A stretch of DNA of 64,000 nucleotides from Kappaphycus alvarezii (GCA_002205965.3 NADL03000039.1:62001-126000), one strand, 5' to 3'. Shown: positions 10,701 to 23,222, counted from the stretch's first letter. Notes: generated by a model from the sequence alone, not told the origin. Translations and numbers: made by a program.

Positions 10701-12960
10701 TCACATGACGTGGGCGCGGGTGTGCGAACAGGGCGCGTTCCGGACTCTCCGAAGAGTTCGCCTGTGTTAGAGGGAGCTCCGATTTCGGAATCGAGAACAT
10801 GTCCTCAGCGAGGTGCATTTCGGCACTGTGATGATCACTCCGGTCAGGAGAGCCTTCGTGATCGAACCCTTCTTCGACTTCGGCGAGCATTGCGGGACTT
10901 CCGGGCTTCTAGATAAGGGAATTCGCGGCCCTGACCCACAATGGGGAACCGACCAGCTCACGAGCCTTCTTGATTTTCGCGCGTGCCGAGGTACCCCTTC
11001 TTGTGCAAAGTACACGAGGCACTTATATAGGTCATGTCAGATCGTGAGTGCTCTTCGTGGTAACGCGCCGTCGCTGAACGAGTGAACTCGGATAAACCGT
11101 AGATAAACATCGTCATCTTGTCTGCAAGGGAGAACACGTTGCCGGTGCGGTTGTTCGCCTTTGAAACTCGAGTGTCGAAGTCAGTCTCCGATTCATTCGG
11201 GCCTTGATACAAAGTGCGGGCGTGGATAAGCGCTTCTCGGAGCACACTCCGGGTGGCATACGTTCCCAGAAGAAACTCTACAGCTTCCTACCAACACAAG
11301 ATCCCGTTTATCGAGCGCGAGGTCGCCTTTGAAGAGCGATATAGCGCGGCGGCTTCTCCCTTGAGGAAGTGCTGTACTGAGATAAACGCTTGCGCTACGG
11401 ATATATCCGAGGTGTCCACTCATCCGTGAACAGATTTAGAAAATCTAGGACCAGAACTGGGTCGGACCCATCAAATGCCATGTCCCTCATTGTGAGATCG
11501 AAGCGCTTGATGTGATCCTTGATCTTCCCAGTCTCGCGACGGGTGCGGGTTTGAGCCCTATTGAGCACATGGTAGAAACAATACGAGAAAAGATCATTAT
11601 ATTTGGGGTCAGTGGGCTTGAGCTCTTTGAGTCCGGGGTAACGGGGACCCTTTTTGCGAATTCCATCGGACAGGGACAGAACCGACTCTGTGTCAGACAT
11701 ATCTTCTCCACGTGAGGAACATTCGCTTTCCGAAGATAACGAATCGGGATCACCCGTTCTCCGTCCCTTGCGACGAGCGCGTCTGTATTCTCAACGCCCA
11801 GAGCGGGTCTTTACTTTCTTTGACTTGCGAGGTTTCTCGTTCGAATCCACGATGTCGAACTCCTCGATTTCCTTCAAGACGTCATCTCGGACCGCAACAG
11901 GCGCATACGTCGGAGCTTTCTCAAGACGCTCAACGCGGGGGAGAGCTCAGATACAAACTGGAAATAAGTTAAGCTGGGGACTGTTGTAGATTGAACCTGG
12001 TTGTTGACTGCCGAGACACGATCTTTAAGGCGGTTCAAGTCTTCACGGTTTAGACGGATAAACCGGGCCCAATCCATATAAAGCGCGGCGTGGTCCGTAA
12101 CCTTCTGCTGTATAGCGGCCATGTTCGTCATAAGACTTTAGTTCTCGAGCTCTATCTGCGATAAACTCGATTCAAAACCGCGGAGCGGATCCGATAACTT
12201 AACTTGAGGGATAACAGTCGGTACCCAAGGGGACAGCGATTTTCGCCGGTGCAGGGGGAATTCCCGGATGGGAAGTGAAATTGGCAAACTGGGGAACCGA
12301 AAGGGGAACAGAGGAAGGGGGAACTACTCGTGCTTCCGGAGTTACTCCCGTGCTACAGACTATACAGCAATGTCCTCCGTGTGGGGGGCGCGCGGGCATA
12401 GAACTGTGAACAGGGGGCGAAGTTCCCGGAATAACCGAGTCTTGGGGAACGTGTATCCGTACATCGGATCGGCGACTTGAGCTACGCATGGCTTCCAGAG
12501 GGAGTAACGTCTGGATATCCTGTTGCCATCCGTCTCATGGTATACGTACCACTCAGGATGGCTAAGTCAATGTAGTACGGAAGGCGACGGCGCTGGAATA
12601 TTCCTGGAGACGACGCCAACATGACAGAGGTATGGTGGGGATTCGAGAGGACTGGTTGCGGTAAACACGTTGGTAAAACTGAATCACTAGTTTTGCTTCC
12701 AAAGCTGCTGTCGAAAAGGGGACAGTCCCAGACACTAGGGTTTAAGTTGCGGCAGAGGGTGGCGGTAACGGATCGGAAACGGAAGCACCCACTGATGTGA
12801 CAGGGATTGTTTGGAGCGCTGAAACAGCGGCTGAAGAGACTATAAAGACAGGGATAATATTTATATATCCGGCAAATGCCGCTCGAATAGCAGGACCAGC
12901 CTAGGGTACAGTGGACTGCGACCCTCGCGAGCTTGATCTGGTGCGAACCATGACAGACCG
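7737..12960 (-). mobile_element. Old Ty3/gypsy fossil D (gag-PR-RT-RNase H), truncated
   Basis: Parts on the minus strand, in order from high to low coordinates: gag from about 12952 (start MVRTRSSSRGS) to 10620; a protease region with a DTG motif near 10050 (VIDTGARPNFI); reverse transcriptase about 8315-9188 (ENVIEPSQFEWAKPVV, TLDCSSGN); RNase H about 7737-8003 (ILTDQSSLRWL, LNSQADALSRP). No integrase is visible, because the fossil stops where the plus-strand LTR ends at 7691. It is a different and much older lineage than A and B, and carries many breaks. Confidence 0.8.
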
Positions 12961-13784
12961 GATAAAACGAGAACACAGAAAAAAGACTGAAGAAAACGGA
13001 CAACTGGGACGATAACATAAATTTAGGAAAGAAATGCAAAGAAGTTTGGGGTTAAAAGAAACGTGATAATCACTGAAATGAACCCTTCTATGTCGGGAGA
13101 CCAAAATGTAGTGCCACGACAAGCGCGCTAGGCGGGTGACACAAAAAGGAGAGTGGCTGCTGCCAGGTGGGCTAGAACGTTCCGTTAAATCACGTGTGTA
13201 GGAAGACAAAGAACTGCTATGTAGCGGATAGGGGTGGTAGAGCGTGTGCAATTCGGAGTAGTTCCGCGACTGTAAAAATAGAGAACGTGGAGTTAGTTCA
13301 AATTGTGAGATCCACGATAAAGGGGATCGGAAAATGGGGTACTGGGGTTGCAAAAAGGTGACAGCTGCGTAAATCGGGAGTGATCGAAGGGTTGAGTTGA
13401 CTAGCCCACACTCGGCGTTCAAAAACTAAAGTTCGGGGGTCCAGATTCAGGTGCCGGCTTGATGCCTTTACTCATGTGAAAGGGCTTTCGGCGAGTTTAG
13501 TAATACGGTCCCAGACCCTGGTGCCTAACTGACAAAGGCCCTAATAGCGGTAGGATAAACTAAAATAAAGAAAAAACAAAGGAATAATCTACAAATAAGG
13601 TCATATGGCCAGATTTCCAGTGTCAGACTACGCATGCCCCGCCACTCGGGCTTACAGGGGCAGGTGTAAAGGGGAGTGGAAGTACAAATTGGGCCCAGAT
13701 AGCACTGCAGTTAGTAGGGATGCCGAGAAAAAAAATAAGAAAAATCATTCCCGGACTTAGATCCCGGTCCATCAGGCGAGTGAG
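12961..13784. other. Spacer between two head-to-head gypsy fossils
   Basis: This probably holds the worn 5' non-coding or LTR sequence of fossil D and upstream sequence of fossil E. I could not find terminal repeats. Long minus-strand frames here (to 13422) lack any domain. Confidence 0.35.
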
Positions 13785-16680
13785 TTGACCATGGCACTAC
13801 ACGATGCTTATGCACTATCTGATTCCAGTGCTGTGCCTGACATCATGCCAGCAGACTTGTCTAAGTGTCTGTACCTCTTTCCGAACTATAAAACAAAGAG
13901 GACCAAGGTCGCGAATGGGGAAAGCTCTTCTTGCGTGGGCTTTTTGCTCAAAGTTCCGACCAAGTTTGGGAGCCAAGCGGTCAAGCTATACTACCCTTAG
14001 CGGAGAACTCGTCATAAGACCTCATAATTGGGAGCCCGAATCTCTCTGCTTTGCGTACAAATATGGATTTCGGTACCCAAAGTGTGCCCTTCCACGTTGG
14101 ACCCAAAGAAATTGTACTACGAGGAGTTAAGTGGTGCCCTTAGAGCAAAACTGGCGCATCTAAAAGAAAAAACAAGGGCGTCGCATGGACGATCGACGAG
14201 CTCCGTCCCGATTCGGTCCCGGTGGAGCCAAAATTAGAGCTAAAGGACCCGAACCCAATCTACCATAGGGTTCGGCCTTTAGCGCCTCGGCATAACGAAA
14301 CTGTCCGCCAAGAGATAAAAAAGATGTTGAAAGCAGAAATCGTGACCCTCGCTGCCTCCACGTGGTCGTTTCCCGTCGTCATTTATGGTCAATAAGGACG
14401 AAAAGTTTTGATTTTGCGTGGAATGCCGCACATTGAACCGCCGGATGAGGGCGGACCTTTGGAGGCTTCCTAAGATTGAAGAAATACTCGAAGAATTGGA
14501 AGGTTCCTCAGTGTTCACTATCATCGACTTATTCGCCGGATATTGGTATATTTGCGGTAGCGAGGGTGCAAGAAGATGACCACTTTTGTTTTTCCTCACG
14601 AATCCTTCAAGTTTGAGTTCATGCCGTTCGGGCTGATGAATGCACCATCGACCTCTGAACGCATAATGGACTTTATTCTGCGAGAGATTTCCTTTGTCCA
14701 TGTTTCCATGGATGATGTTGTGTTTTTCTAAAATTATATGGAGGATCTCGTTCGGAATTTAACGCAGTTTGTTCCAAGCCATCCAGAAGCTCAGACTGAA
14801 GCTCAAAAGTAATACATGCGAGTTCTCAAAACAGATAGTCAGCTCTACTGGACATCAAGTTGACAAGAATGGAGTTCACGCAGATAAAGAGAACATTAAA
14901 GCTATTAAGGAGGCTCCAATACCACGGAACTCGAATGAGCTGCGCATATTTCTTGGACTTGCTGTATAATATTGCCATTGTATCATGGGATTCGCCGAGT
15001 TTTCAGTTGCTCTGCATTCCGTGACCTCGAGAAACAAGGATTTCGTATGGACAGCCCAGATGATGGAATCATTCGAGAATCGAAAGGAAATGCTCAATTC
15101 TCGGCCTCTTCGGGCGTTTCTAGATTTCGAAGCCCCGTTTATTGTCGAGACTGATGCCTCAAGAGTGGATATTGGAGCAGATCTTGCACAGAAGAAAGAA
15201 GATGGAAAGGCACACCTAATATAGTTCGCGCGTAGGAATATGAAATCGTCATGACGGAACTACTCGGTATAAGAAAGAGAATTACTCGCGGTTATTTTCG
15301 CACTCAAGAAGTTTCGAGTGTATTTGCGATCGGAACTACCGTTAAAACTGGTTACCGACCACCAAGCCCTCCGTTATGCTTTCAAGAAGATCGATGTTCA
15401 CGGGAGGTTAACGCACTGGTAAAATCTTCTAGCCGAGTACAAGTTCGAGGTAGAAACCGTTCCGGAGCCGGGAACGGCGCTGTTGGCTACCTTTCTTGGT
15501 AATACCGGATTATCGAGCAGTCGCACCAGACGCCGACGAGGGAGATTTGGTGGCAAACATAGGATCCAGCGGCGTTGTTGTCGATGAAACGGTATTGGAA
15601 CCTCATTTAATCGACGTACTCCATTACATCCAGGGGTTTCAGGTTTCGGAGAAGGACCCAGTGAAGCGCAGCTCTATTATGCGTACCTCAAAACATTTCA
15701 TACTCTGGAAGGGTAAGTTGCTGAGGCGTACTAGCAACGGACTTCGCACGATTCTGGCTATCAAAGACAGACCGACGATATTAAGGAATTTTCATGACGA
15801 TATCGGTCATTGGAACGCCCTTACAACGAAAATGTTTGTTAATGATCGATTCTGGTGGATCCATGTCTATCAAAACATCCAAAAATACGTTGAGAGCGCT
15901 AAGGCCTGTCCAAGGGCTAGCCATTTGATTCCATATCGGACAACGATGGGAATTCTGCTCACGAACGTCTTCGAAACATACTTGATCGACTTGATAGGGC
16001 CATTTCCGAAGTCTCGTCTGGGTAATAAAGTTTCTCTTATCGCCGTCGAGCATCTGATCTGGTGGTCAATCGCCGCCGGGACGAAGAACGCATCGGCTTA
16101 AGTCGTGATCGAATTCGTGCAGATGGAGATCGTTTCCCCTTCCGGACCTCTAAAGAATGTCATCTCCGACAATTTGGGATGCTTTCCAGCATCTTCCCTC
16201 GTTAATTTCATGACCAGGAATGGAGTAAGTTGGAGTACCATGCTCACCTACGCTCCTATCTAGAATGTCCGCGCCGAAAGAATGGTGCGCACAATTAAGA
16301 CTAGGACTAAAAAGATGGTAAATGGACATAAGGCTGATTGGGAAGATTGCCTCCCACGCGTCTTGTATGGATACCGCCGCCAGCCCCTGAAAACAGGAGC
16401 TTCGCCATTCAAGTTAATATTCGGGGTCGCGCCTCGCCTGAACCCATCTGATGCGGTCTCACTCATAACAGACGCTTCCGACGTACATCGCCAAGTGGAA
16501 ATCATAGCAGGACTAGCCTTGCGGGCAATTCGGATCGACACGCAGTTGCAACGAGGTGTTGACGGAAACAATTCTGGGACCCCTGCAAGGTTTAATATAG
16601 GTGATTGGGTCTTAGTTGCTCACGGACAGGCCTTAACCTCCGTAGTCTAATGGCCGGCGTTTCGGTCCCGTTCCTTCGGA
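13785..16680 (+). mobile_element. Old Ty3/gypsy fossil E (RT-RNase H-integrase)
   Basis: Plus-strand parts: reverse transcriptase about 14250-14970 (IYHRVRPLAPRHNETV, FEFMPFGLMNAP, VSMDDVVFF); RNase H about 15000-15480 (FIVETDASRVDIGADLAQKK); integrase zinc-binding and core about 15600-16100 (FHDDIGHWNALTTKMFVNDR, YLIDLIGPFPKS); integrase C-terminal part 16282-16650 (WEDCLPRVLYGYRRQP, FNIGDWVLVAHG). It resembles the A/B family (compare FHDELGHWDLETTKKFV there) more than fossil D. It is broken in many places and no LTRs are evident. Confidence 0.8.
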
Positions 16681-17149
16681 CCTTGTCGAGTTTGAAAGGT
16701 AGCCCACCAAGGGTACTGGCTAACGTCTCACAGGGGCAGGTGCTTCCGGGGAGCTATACATGCTCCTAGCGCCCTGCGCTCTTCGCTCGTCGTTCCTACA
16801 CAATTAATTTCCAGACACGTCCTGTAGGTGACGGCTCCTAGTTTTCTATTTTATTCTACGAATTTCTTTGTTCATTTCAGCTTTTGAGTACAATCTGATT
16901 CATTTTATCGCTTTATCAACTCTACAAGACTCATCCTCCAATATTATGTGGGTAGCACGCGAGGACATAAAGAAGCATCCAAGACGAATAGGATGTTCGG
17001 AGTCCGTAAGAGCCAGCATAGGAACGTTTGCGGTCAGAAGAAGAGGCAACCGAGGCCCTCTAGCGGCGCCAGCTATGCTTCTTGTTCCCCGGACCTGAAG
17101 GCGTGTAGAGATTCGTAGACTCGCCAGGAGGAAGGCCCTTTCCAATCAG
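16681..17149. other. No recognised gene
   Basis: Sequence downstream of fossil E. It may hold its worn 3' non-coding region; a polypyrimidine-rich patch sits at 16845-16880, but no terminal repeat was found. Confidence 0.35.
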
Positions 17150-18250
17150 AGGAACTAAAAGGCGCACGTCGTCCATTTCAAGAAATCTTCCGGCTTCTCC
17201 TCACCGCAACATATTTTGAGAGACTCGTTGGAAAAGCGCATGGAATACTTCTCTGCACAATCGTAGATGAGAATGGACTTTTTATTCGCGTCGATACAAA
17301 ACGCATGCTGCGACTACAGTCTCCCCGTAGCAGCGGCGACATAAATCCCACGGTCAGGAGCACTCGGCAATTTTTACGACCAGCCAGCTTCAATAGAGGA
17401 TTCCACTTCACGACGAAGGCTGCTCTTGGTGCGTCTCAATAAACCCTTGGAAGGCTTGACGTGGCAAAGGACCACAAGACCTTGGTAGACTTCGTATGAA
17501 CCCTTTTGGATGTCGGCAAAGGAAAGAGACTTAAGGTGGTAGCCAAGCTGCTCTAGAGTGTCATGGTCGCGGATTTAATCCGTGTTCCAATAGGTATCTG
17601 CCGCTCCTGCACCGAAGATAAGGGAAATGTCGTTCACGACTGCAGCTTGCATACAGCTTCCCTCGAATTCCCGGAAGCGCACAACTGGTCCATAATAAGA
17701 TTCTGGGAAGAAAGGGGACAAGGTACACTCGTTATTGGGAATAACACGCGAAAGTCATCATTCGGATTCCTCTGAAACCAACGTTCGATCTGTACGATGA
17801 CGCCCACTTTCAAACTGAGATTCCTGCCAAAGCCTCGTTGATGATTCCATCGTTCTCCTTCTCTTCCCAGAGTTTACGCTTAGACGTATTGAGTCAAGCG
17901 TGGCCAGGAGGTATCTCGTTGAAGGAAATGTTGTTGAGGTCAATCTGGTGCTTTTCCTTGGTTTCCTCATTAACCTCGATCTGGTGCTTTTCCTTGGTTT
18001 CCTCATTAACCTCGAAATAGCGACCAGTCTTCCGCGCGACTTTTTGCGAAAGTTTCTTTCCAGGGGGTTCTCCCCCGGTCGATGCTTTGGATGTATGCTT
18101 GGTTTGCGCTATCTTAAGAGCCCACACAGGGATTTTGAGATAGATCTGAAGCTGTTCAACCTTCTTTTCTACTAGCAAGATGAGGCAATCCCAGAGGGCT
18201 TCAGCTGCCCTGAATTGATCTGCATTATAAGAGAGAACATCGCTATGCAA
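17150..18250 (-). pseudogene. Unrecognised gene relic
   Basis: Minus-strand frames are protein-like over more than 1 kb with few stops: ALWDCLILLVEKKVEQLQIY near 18190, then a lysine/glutamate-rich stretch with a 12-residue tandem repeat (EVNEETKEKHQI twice), and further on YHLKSLSFADIQKGSYEVYQ near 17530 and CIDANKKSILIYDCAEKYSM near 17290. The pieces lie in different frames, so this is either a decayed gene or one with introns. I do not recognise the family. It could also be an extra gene of a transposon, since it lies between fossil E and the repeats. Confidence 0.35.
17943..18014 (-). repeat. 36-bp tandem repeat, two units, in coding frame
   Basis: Two perfect or near-perfect 36-bp units (17943-17978 and 17979-18014) preserve the reading frame and encode EVNEETKEKHQI twice within the unrecognised gene relic. 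Confidence 0.85.
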
Positions 18251-18552
18251 GGGAGGAAGGTTCGCGGGGAGGAGATTGGGGTATGCACTGAAAGAAAAGG
18301 GTCGCTTGCTGGTAATGGTAAGACACAGCAGTCTGGTTCAGGGCTCGAGCAAATAAAAGGTTTTATAGTGCACCGGGCTTCCATCTGGAGCCGGGGTGGT
18401 GTTGGGAGCTCCTGGATGCTTCTAAAAATGTCTAAATTTGGGCACTTGCATGAAGTATTTTTATTTCTACTGCCCTCGACATAGTCTAGCAACTGTAATC
18501 TGGCCTATTTTTTAGTTATTTTCTACAGTTTTATGATTTTTTGATTTTTAGA

Positions 18553-18671
18553 TGGGCAGTGTGTAGCTCAACCTTGTATGGGGGGTTAATTTACGTGGTA
18601 GATATGTGGGTTGGTATCCAGTAAATTTGTACCGGAGCGTAGCTCAACCTGGTGTTGCCAAACACTGCCCA
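18553..18671 (-). mobile_element. 119-bp inverted-repeat element containing an M2 core
   Basis: The ends are TGGGCAGTGT (18553-18562) and ACACTGCCCA (18662-18671), a perfect 10-bp terminal inverted repeat. Inside, on the minus strand, is the M2 core (18581-18646), flanked on both sides by GTAGCTCAACCT. No clear target duplication is visible. It has no coding capacity and looks like a tiny non-autonomous element or a foldback insertion. Confidence 0.6.
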
Positions 18672-19571
18672 CCCACATAAAACCACTCCCGGGCCTATCC
18701 GGAATGGAAAGCACGGGGACACCAAAAATTTGGGGGGGAGGCCACCCAAAACGCCCTCTTCTATTTTTTTACCTTTTTTTTCTGTCGCTCTCGACCACCA
18801 AAGGGCGGCAAAAACTACTGGATGGTACCATTGCAGGTACCGTACAAGAAAGTACGTATTGCTGTACTGTACAGTACTGTACTTAAGACGATTACGTATA
18901 ACTGTTGAGAACATCCAACAGCTGACTGTGTCTTTCAAATATTAAAACATTCCAAATATTCCAAAAGCAATTCAAAGCGCATATTTAACGGAATATTATC
19001 AAATCGGCGCATATTAGCTAATTTAATGCATATGCCCCATTTTGCATTTTAACTCCTTTTAGATGGCCACCTCCAATAATTGTGCAAACTCGTAATGACC
19101 AAAGGCGCAATTTTGCAAGCATGATGAATGTACGTTGCAGTCAATACATTATATGTATTCCTGCCTCTGCAAATACAAGCAGGCATGAACCCGTACCACC
19201 AGTCCACTATTTTGTATTTTGAGTGTCCAGGGCAGTCGCTACATTTAATGGCAAGTTAAAATGCAAAGTTCAGATAAAGGAGTTGGGTCTACTCCCTGAG
19301 CGAACTGAGAAGTACAATAACAACAAACTCTTATTCAAGACATTTGCAGTATGCGCCCACCTCTAAACATACTGCGGAAACCTCCCAATTTCATTGACGC
19401 GAGCCTCTGCAACAAAAAGCCTACGTGGGGAAGCACTGGTAGCTTTGAAGTGATTGGTCAGGATCAATTATTCCTGAAGAGGACAACAGCAGGAATTAGA
19501 AAGTACAGCGATATGACAAAGACCTTTTAACAACTACATAGTGGAGCATCCCTTTCTAGATTGTTACAATG
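18672..19571. other. No recognised gene
   Basis: AT-rich spacer. It holds a palindrome GTACTGTACAGTAC at 18864-18877 but no coding signal. Confidence 0.45.
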
Positions 19572-21048
19572 TGATAGGGGTAAATCGGCGGGGGAAGAGA
19601 TCCTCAGAACCAATTACCTTGAGAAGGAGGTGTTGCGAGCGACAAAAGTGCTACCGTGGTATTGTTGAACGAACAAAAGGGAGTGTATATAGAAGAGAGT
19701 TGAGGAAGCTACAAGCAAGTATAAAAGGGGCAGGGTCTACCACCGACGCTCTGCGACTAGCGTAAGAAAAAGTTTTCTTGGGTCTGAAGTTGACTCTCAA
19801 CTTCCTACTACTCGGGACTTGGCTTGAAGTTGTCTGCCAACTTGCTTGACCTCTCCATGAGGAAGCAGTTTACTCAGCTTATATAGACTTTTGGCTACCC
19901 CTAAAGTCCGAACAAAACTACAGAAGATACTAAGAAATGCATAAAAATACTTTGTGTGGACAATATACTCTAAGCAAAAGATACTTAAGAAACTAACAAT
20001 TAATTTGGTCCTCTTATTTCCCATTCTCTAAATCAGATCCAAACAACTCCTCTAAAATATCCATGCTGTCCAAGCAGTCCCCACAAATATCTGCGAATGG
20101 CTCACAACTCTCTATTTCCCCTGGGAGATATCTAGACTACTAAAGATATCTCCATCCGGTTCCATCGTGGGCACAACTTGATCCATACTCTCTATTCCAG
20201 GCCCCACCGGTCCAACACTTTCCATGCCCCCTGTTGCCTCATCTTCCTCCTCCTCCTCCTCCTCCTCCTCCTCCTCATCCTCTTCTTCCTCATCCTCATC
20301 CTCCTCATCCTCCTCATCCTCATCTTCCTGATCCTCGTACACTAGCTCAGGGGCTAACCATTCCTCGAAGGACTCCCCGCTCTCCTCCTCGACCTTCTCA
20401 GCCTCTCCCGGACTTACCTCCCTCGCTTCTTCTTCTATGAAGAGGCGGCGCACGAATCGATGATTTGCTTCTTTGTTTGCCGCCGGATGTAGTCGTCGGC
20501 ATCGGTTGGCCCGTAGGCGGCGGACGAAGGCCATTGATGGAACGGGAAGGGCGGTTTTTGGAAATAGGGACAGAGGGGCGAAGGTTGCTCATTGTGATAG
20601 AAGTTGGGGAACAGGAGGCAATGTGGGGTGCTTTGGGTGTGTGGGGGAGAGGGGTGATGAGTAAAATGATCGGGGGCATTTGGAACTTAGAATAAAGGGG
20701 TTTAAATAGGCTCCCGGGGCAGGTTCTATAGATTAGGAATAGGTAAAATAAATCTGCAAGGGATTTTGCAATAGTGCATTTGCGCCCTTCTTCTCAAAAA
20801 AGGCGAATTTGGAGGAGGAGGTAAGCTAAAAGGGAAAAGGGACTTGATTCGGGGTCGATTCAGAGGGTTAAATACAGTATAAAAATATTCTAGATAAAAT
20901 GGAAGTAAATTTGGAAATGACGGTTGGAGAAGTTAGGGGCGGGATCGTTGTAGGTTGCTGGATTACACGAGGGGAGGACCATTTCCTGTCTTACGTGAAG
21001 GGAGGACCATTTCCTGTATTAAATGAGGGAGGACCATTTTTGTATACA
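19572..21048 (-). mobile_element. Solo LTR of the young gypsy family
   Basis: The LTR runs from TGATAGGGGTAAATCGG (left, its 3' end on the minus strand) to TGTATACA (right). It is flanked by CAATG on both sides (19567-19571 and 21049-21053), a 5-bp target duplication of the size integrase makes. It is 1477 bp long and closely similar to the LTRs of elements A and B, including three 26-27-bp units near the right end. The internal region was presumably lost by LTR-LTR recombination. Confidence 0.92.
20014..20592 (-). pseudogene. LTR-borne acidic protein frame in the solo LTR
   Basis: Copy of the frame described at 30286-30855, with SNLRPSVPISKNRPSRSING at the start, EFVRRLFIEEEAREVSPGEA-like sequence, a long glutamate/aspartate tract and the CLDSMDILEELFGSDLENGK end. 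It is interrupted in a few places in this copy. A TATA-like TTTAAATAGG box (minus-strand CCTATTTAAA) lies upstream near 20701. Confidence 0.75.
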
Positions 21049-21139
21049 CAATGCAAGTCTGAGACTCTATCCATTACAAAACTCGCAGCAAACCAAACAG
21101 TTTTTCCACCACGGACTGTCAACCTTTCCATTACTCGCA

Positions 21140-21770
21140 GTAAACCAACCCGAGTCCTCTAGCCGCCACAATGCGGCCACAAAGTTCGCCCGGACATCAA
21201 GGCACTTGGAGAGAACGGGGGGACGGACTTTTTCGACGTAACTGTCATCCACCCATTGACCCCCGCCCGCCTTCCCTCCTTGGCGCGATGCCCACTCAAT
21301 CCCCTTAACCATGCCCGCCTTGGCAAGGACACTCGCTTTGCCGAATTGATACGTTCAAAAGGCCCTGGGCATAGCTTCATTGCCCTTCCACTTTCCACAT
21401 TGGGGGGCTGGCACCTGGCTGCTCGGGACATTGCGAAACGGGTTGCGACCGGCATTGCTGCACGGGCGTCTGTTCCGATTGCTCACGCAACGCAAACATT
21501 GTTCGCTCGTCTCGCAGCGAGGCTCGTCCAGAATATCGCCAGTTGTCTGCTGGAAGGGGTTTTGGGTGAGTCTTAATGTCGCAACGTGCAAGTTAGTATG
21601 TTCCAGAGAACCTCTGTTCTCATGGTATCTCCGTCCCTACGTAAGTTAGGCCTCTTCCCTGTTATGTCTAGTTCCACCCTGTTCCACCCTATCTACCAGT
21701 CATCCGTTTCTGTATAACCCCAATTTACCCGATTGCTCTTTGCAGGAAAATTAAGTATACCAACCCATTC
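21140..21770 (+). mobile_element. LINE remnant, C-terminal region (second lineage)
   Basis: The frames give HNAATKFARTSRHLE, VIHPLTPARLPSLARCPLN, FAELIRSKGPGHSFIALPLS, TLGGWHLAARDIAKRV and FARLAARLVQNIASCLLEGV. These follow the order VTVxHP, then a (T/V)xGxLGxxAR motif, as in the LINE at 5682-6412, but the sequence is clearly different, so this is a second lineage. The 3' tail ends GCAGGAAAATTAAGTA near 21760. A sister piece is at 1-239. Confidence 0.65.
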
Positions 21771-22599
21771 AAGTAAACCCAATTTAACCTAATTTTTATG
21801 GCTTTTTTCCACCGTTGCCAGTCGCCTGCGTCTATTGACAATAAGGCAGTGAAGTTCTTTTCCCTTTGTCAATATTGCGAGTTGTTTTCTGCAAATATAT
21901 AAACCGTATTTTGTGAAGCAGACAATCAAGAATTATCTATTCGAAAATGATCGATCTCATAAAGAGTTCAGAATCATTCGCACTCGTGAATAGCACCAAT
22001 ATGCTGTACATGCGTGGCTATTCTCATTTTCTGGATTCGTCCCAAACAAGGCGTATTCGCATTAAATATACAGTGTTGAGTGGGAAACTCTGCCTCCAAA
22101 CTTGCAAATTTCACACGATTGCGTACAACTATGCAATATAGAGAATAGTTTTGTTCTGGCGCGGTCTGATCTGTAATGCCATTTCACTTGCTTTGATGTC
22201 AGCTTTTTTACTCTTAACGAAGTTTCAAAAATATTACATAGCTAGTGAAATGAGCCAGCAGGTAGCACAATTCAACCTCAAAACACGGCAATATCGAAGG
22301 ACATATTTTCATCATTTAAAAAACATTGATATTCTGGTCGAGTCTCTTCCATTTTTTATATTGAAAGCTTGTTACAAATCACCACAAATCAATGTTTGCG
22401 TTCCTTTTTCGACAATAGCCTTCGAAGTTTTCATGATGTTGAAATGTGGTCCTTGCGGCTTTAGTTTTCTTACATCTCCGTGATCACAAGTATCCTCCGA
22501 AGGGGGAATTTTTTGGTTTATTTTAATGTATGGAAGTTGTAGTCGGTTGTGTCCACGCCGCTAGTGCGTTGTGCGGATATAGTAAATCGTCACTGATAG
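21771..22599. other. No recognised gene; two weak open frames
   Basis: Plus-strand frames at 21947-22141 (64 residues) and 22151-22483 (110 residues, with a hydrophobic stretch LICNAISLALMSAFLLL near its start) show no family I know. They may be chance frames in AT-rich sequence. Confidence 0.3.
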
Positions 22600-22727
22600 T
22601 GGAAATGGTTTGGGTGTTTTTACTTTCGGCAGATATATTAGATCCATATTAAAGTTTTCCAGACAACCACAATCGACTCAAAGAGGTTTCCCAACTTAGT
22701 AATGGGTGGAACTACGCTCCCTAAAAG
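22600..22727 (+). repeat. M1 element, left part
   Basis: GGAAATGGTTTGGGTG, AGTTTTCCAGACAACCACAA and GTGGAACTACGCTCCCTAAAA follow the M1 order. The right terminus is missing; LINE sequence follows directly. Confidence 0.7.
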
Positions 22728-22734
22728 GAAATGC

Positions 22735-23030
22735 AGGCTGAGTCTGCCGTCATCACAATGTCCTCCTCCTCCCTGCCGGCATTAACGTCTGCGGGGCGGT
22801 AGGCGACAAGAGCTCCATGTTCCTCCGCCCTCTCGCCACCCATGCAGCATTACGTCGTAACACCCACCCCAACCAGGAGTTCCACGACTTCCCTATGTGA
22901 TTTTCTTTCTTCTTACAGGGAATGCAATCCCGTCAGATTCTTACACGCTGTCTCCCTAAGTAGCATGCATTCTATTCACGCCTTCCGCACACGAGTGCCT
23001 GTAAAACATTAAAGATATTCCCCCTCAAAG
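22735..23030 (+). mobile_element. LINE 3'-end fragment
   Basis: It aligns with 6140-6405: both carry a CCTCCT...GGCATTAACGTCTGCGG-type stretch equivalent to the GIDIYGALGD codons, then CCAACCAGGAGTTCCACGAC against CTCAACAGGAGCTCCGCGAC, and end in an ATTAAAGAT or AATAAAGAT tail. It is 5'-truncated and worn. Confidence 0.65.
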
Positions 23031-23209
23031 TGCGTTCTTAGTCGAAGTAATCTTACGATGCTGCATTTGGTAATGATTTTATCCTGAAATTGCTCAACAT
23101 GCTCAACATACTGCATTGCAAGGTTGCAACAACGACAGGTTTCTTGCTCTAAGAATTCAGCAATTGTTGGATCGCCTAGATTTAACCAACCGTCTTAAAA
23201 ATGATGAGA

Positions 23210-23222
23210 AGACTATTTAAAG
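23210..23222 (+). promoter_or_regulatory. Possible TATA box of the secreted-protein copy 2
   Basis: GACTATTTAAAGT lies about 120 bp before the ATG at 23340, a plausible distance for a fungal promoter with a short leader. Sequence support only. Confidence 0.35.

Noticed and set aside
12482-13422. Two overlapping minus-strand frames of 173-185 codons
   Set aside because: No domain; only the short MVRTRSSSRGS start fits the gag of fossil D, and the rest is probably worn non-coding sequence.
17560-17600. Possible tRNA T-arm (GGATTTAATCCGTGTTCC)
   Set aside because: No matching D-arm, anticodon arm or acceptor stem around it. No tRNA or rRNA gene was found in the window.
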